This document shows, piece by piece, positions 10,987-11,468 of a DNA stretch of 11,468 nucleotides. The stretch is from assembly GCA_964516865.1 (NCBI GenBank), contig CAZEXD010000021.1:1-11468 (forward strand), written 5' to 3'. The notes below the pieces were generated by a model, which did not search any database, was not told the DNA's origin, and saw nothing but the letters and a program-made list of their open reading frames with translations. The position numbers and the translations under genes are program-made. Each line of letters begins with the position of its first letter. The stretch's first letter is position 1. The stretch is from CAZEXD01 sp964516865. Its GTDB lineage: Bacteria > Patescibacteriota > Minisyncoccia > Minisyncoccales > Staskawiczbacteraceae.

Positions 10987-11468
10987 AATTTTAAATTTTC
11001 AAATTTACAATTTTCAACTTTTAATAAAAAGATTTTTCACCTCTCCCTAGTTTTTTGGTTTCTCTTCTCTTCCTTCCGGCACTTCTAACTCTCTTTGTTT
11101 TGCTGTTCCTGAGATAATTCCCTCTTAAATTGTTCTGGGGGTTTGGACATAAGAGATTAGTAAGAAAAATTAGCTGAATTTTTTTGTCCTTTGATTTTGG
11201 CTTTGGCTTTGTTGGTGAGTTGCTTTGCTTGGTAACTAAGCGCTCGAAGGTTTTCCGGGGCGCTGGGAGTTCGGTGAGTCGGCCTGTGTTGCAATCAGGT
11301 CTTATCAGCGACTTTAAGTTCTTTAATTTTATTAGGTTTCGGCTCTTCCTCTAATTGTCCTGTTTTTGGCATAGATTCAAATTTTTCTTTTGACATATTT
11401 TTATTAAAAATCTTTAAAGAGTGTAGGATTCGAACTATCATCCTTTAAGAAGTCAAAAAATGAGATGA
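10987..11468 (-). other. Intergenic stretch with short or broken frames, no firm gene
   Basis: No full gene is supported. On the minus strand a 33-codon frame (11396-11295) starts MSKEKFESMPKTGQLEEE and has protein-like, charged codon use. After its TGA the same frame stays open for about 45 more codons. A different frame is open for 109 codons (11350-11021) but has no ATG, GTG or TTG. A 21-codon frame starting MSKPPEQFKRELSQEQ lies further down and would join another open frame by a 1-nt shift. Together this looks like a decayed or frameshifted small gene, or unrelated low-complexity DNA. A tandem TTTGGC repeat lies near 11200-11212. No Shine-Dalgarno was seen for any of them. Confidence 0.3.

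Noticed and set aside
1295..11396. Alternative genetic code with TGA read as Gly (as in Gracilibacteria)
   Set aside because: The 908-aa ClpB and the other long genes use ordinary Gly codons with no internal TGA, and a TGA stop forms a normal ATGA overlap at 1775-1778.
11400..11468. 3' half of a tRNA on the minus strand (TTCGAATCCTAC with acceptor-like ACTCTTTA)
   Set aside because: Only two of five T-stem pairs form and no anticodon arm is convincing in the remaining bases. Sequence beyond the edge would be needed.

Overview
The window is AT-rich, compact and almost entirely coded on the minus strand. It fits a small-genome member of the Patescibacteria/CPR (Parcubacteria-like). The case is inferential: an exported lamin-tail-domain protein, membrane-anchored proteases, an orphan CheY-type regulator, GT2 glycosyltransferases and many tiny proteins, several starts lacking a visible Shine-Dalgarno site, and no ribosomal or other marker gene. 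TGA acts as a stop (end of the 1775-2359 gene, in a standard ATGA overlap), so the genetic code looks standard rather than the TGA=Gly code.

Layout, in minus-strand transcription order from the right. 10987-11468 holds only short or broken frames. Two GT2 glycosyltransferases lie 8 bp apart (10986-10255, 10246-9545) and are followed by an intact membrane-anchored HtrA protease (9482-8184). Directly behind htrA is a self-contained regulatory unit: a sigma70-type promoter (8170-8141), a Phe-rich 25-codon leader frame (8130-8053), mutually exclusive antiterminator and terminator stems (8076-7986), a G+C-richer 75-aa cysteine-containing ORF with a strong Shine-Dalgarno (7913-7686), and a strong terminator (7560-7512). 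This has the architecture of a ribosome-mediated attenuator and is the most interesting object in the window.

Next is a heat-shock operon. A CIRCE operator (7425-7451) lies over the promoter of clpB (7245-4519), and 17 bp behind clpB is a membrane-anchored HtrA-fold protein that has lost all three catalytic residues (4501-3770), followed by a terminator. The ClpB carries the long M domain of a disaggregase, yet has an LGF tripeptide where ClpC carries its ClpP-docking loop.

The left third holds a 70-aa zinc-ribbon protein (3597-3385) with its own promoter, leader hairpin and terminator, a single-domain response regulator (3134-2751) with its own promoter and terminator, and a three-gene set. 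That set is a 49-aa membrane peptide (2576-2427), a 194-aa anchored protein whose ribosome-binding site is paired in a hairpin (2359-1775), and, overlapping it by ATGA, a secreted zinc-dependent phospholipase C/P1-nuclease-like protein ending in a lamin-tail domain that runs off the left edge (1778-1).

The common theme is envelope and protein quality control (HtrA, pseudo-HtrA, ClpB) plus surface or exported proteins and sugar transfer. All pairings, promoters and family calls were made by eye; no search or folding program was run.
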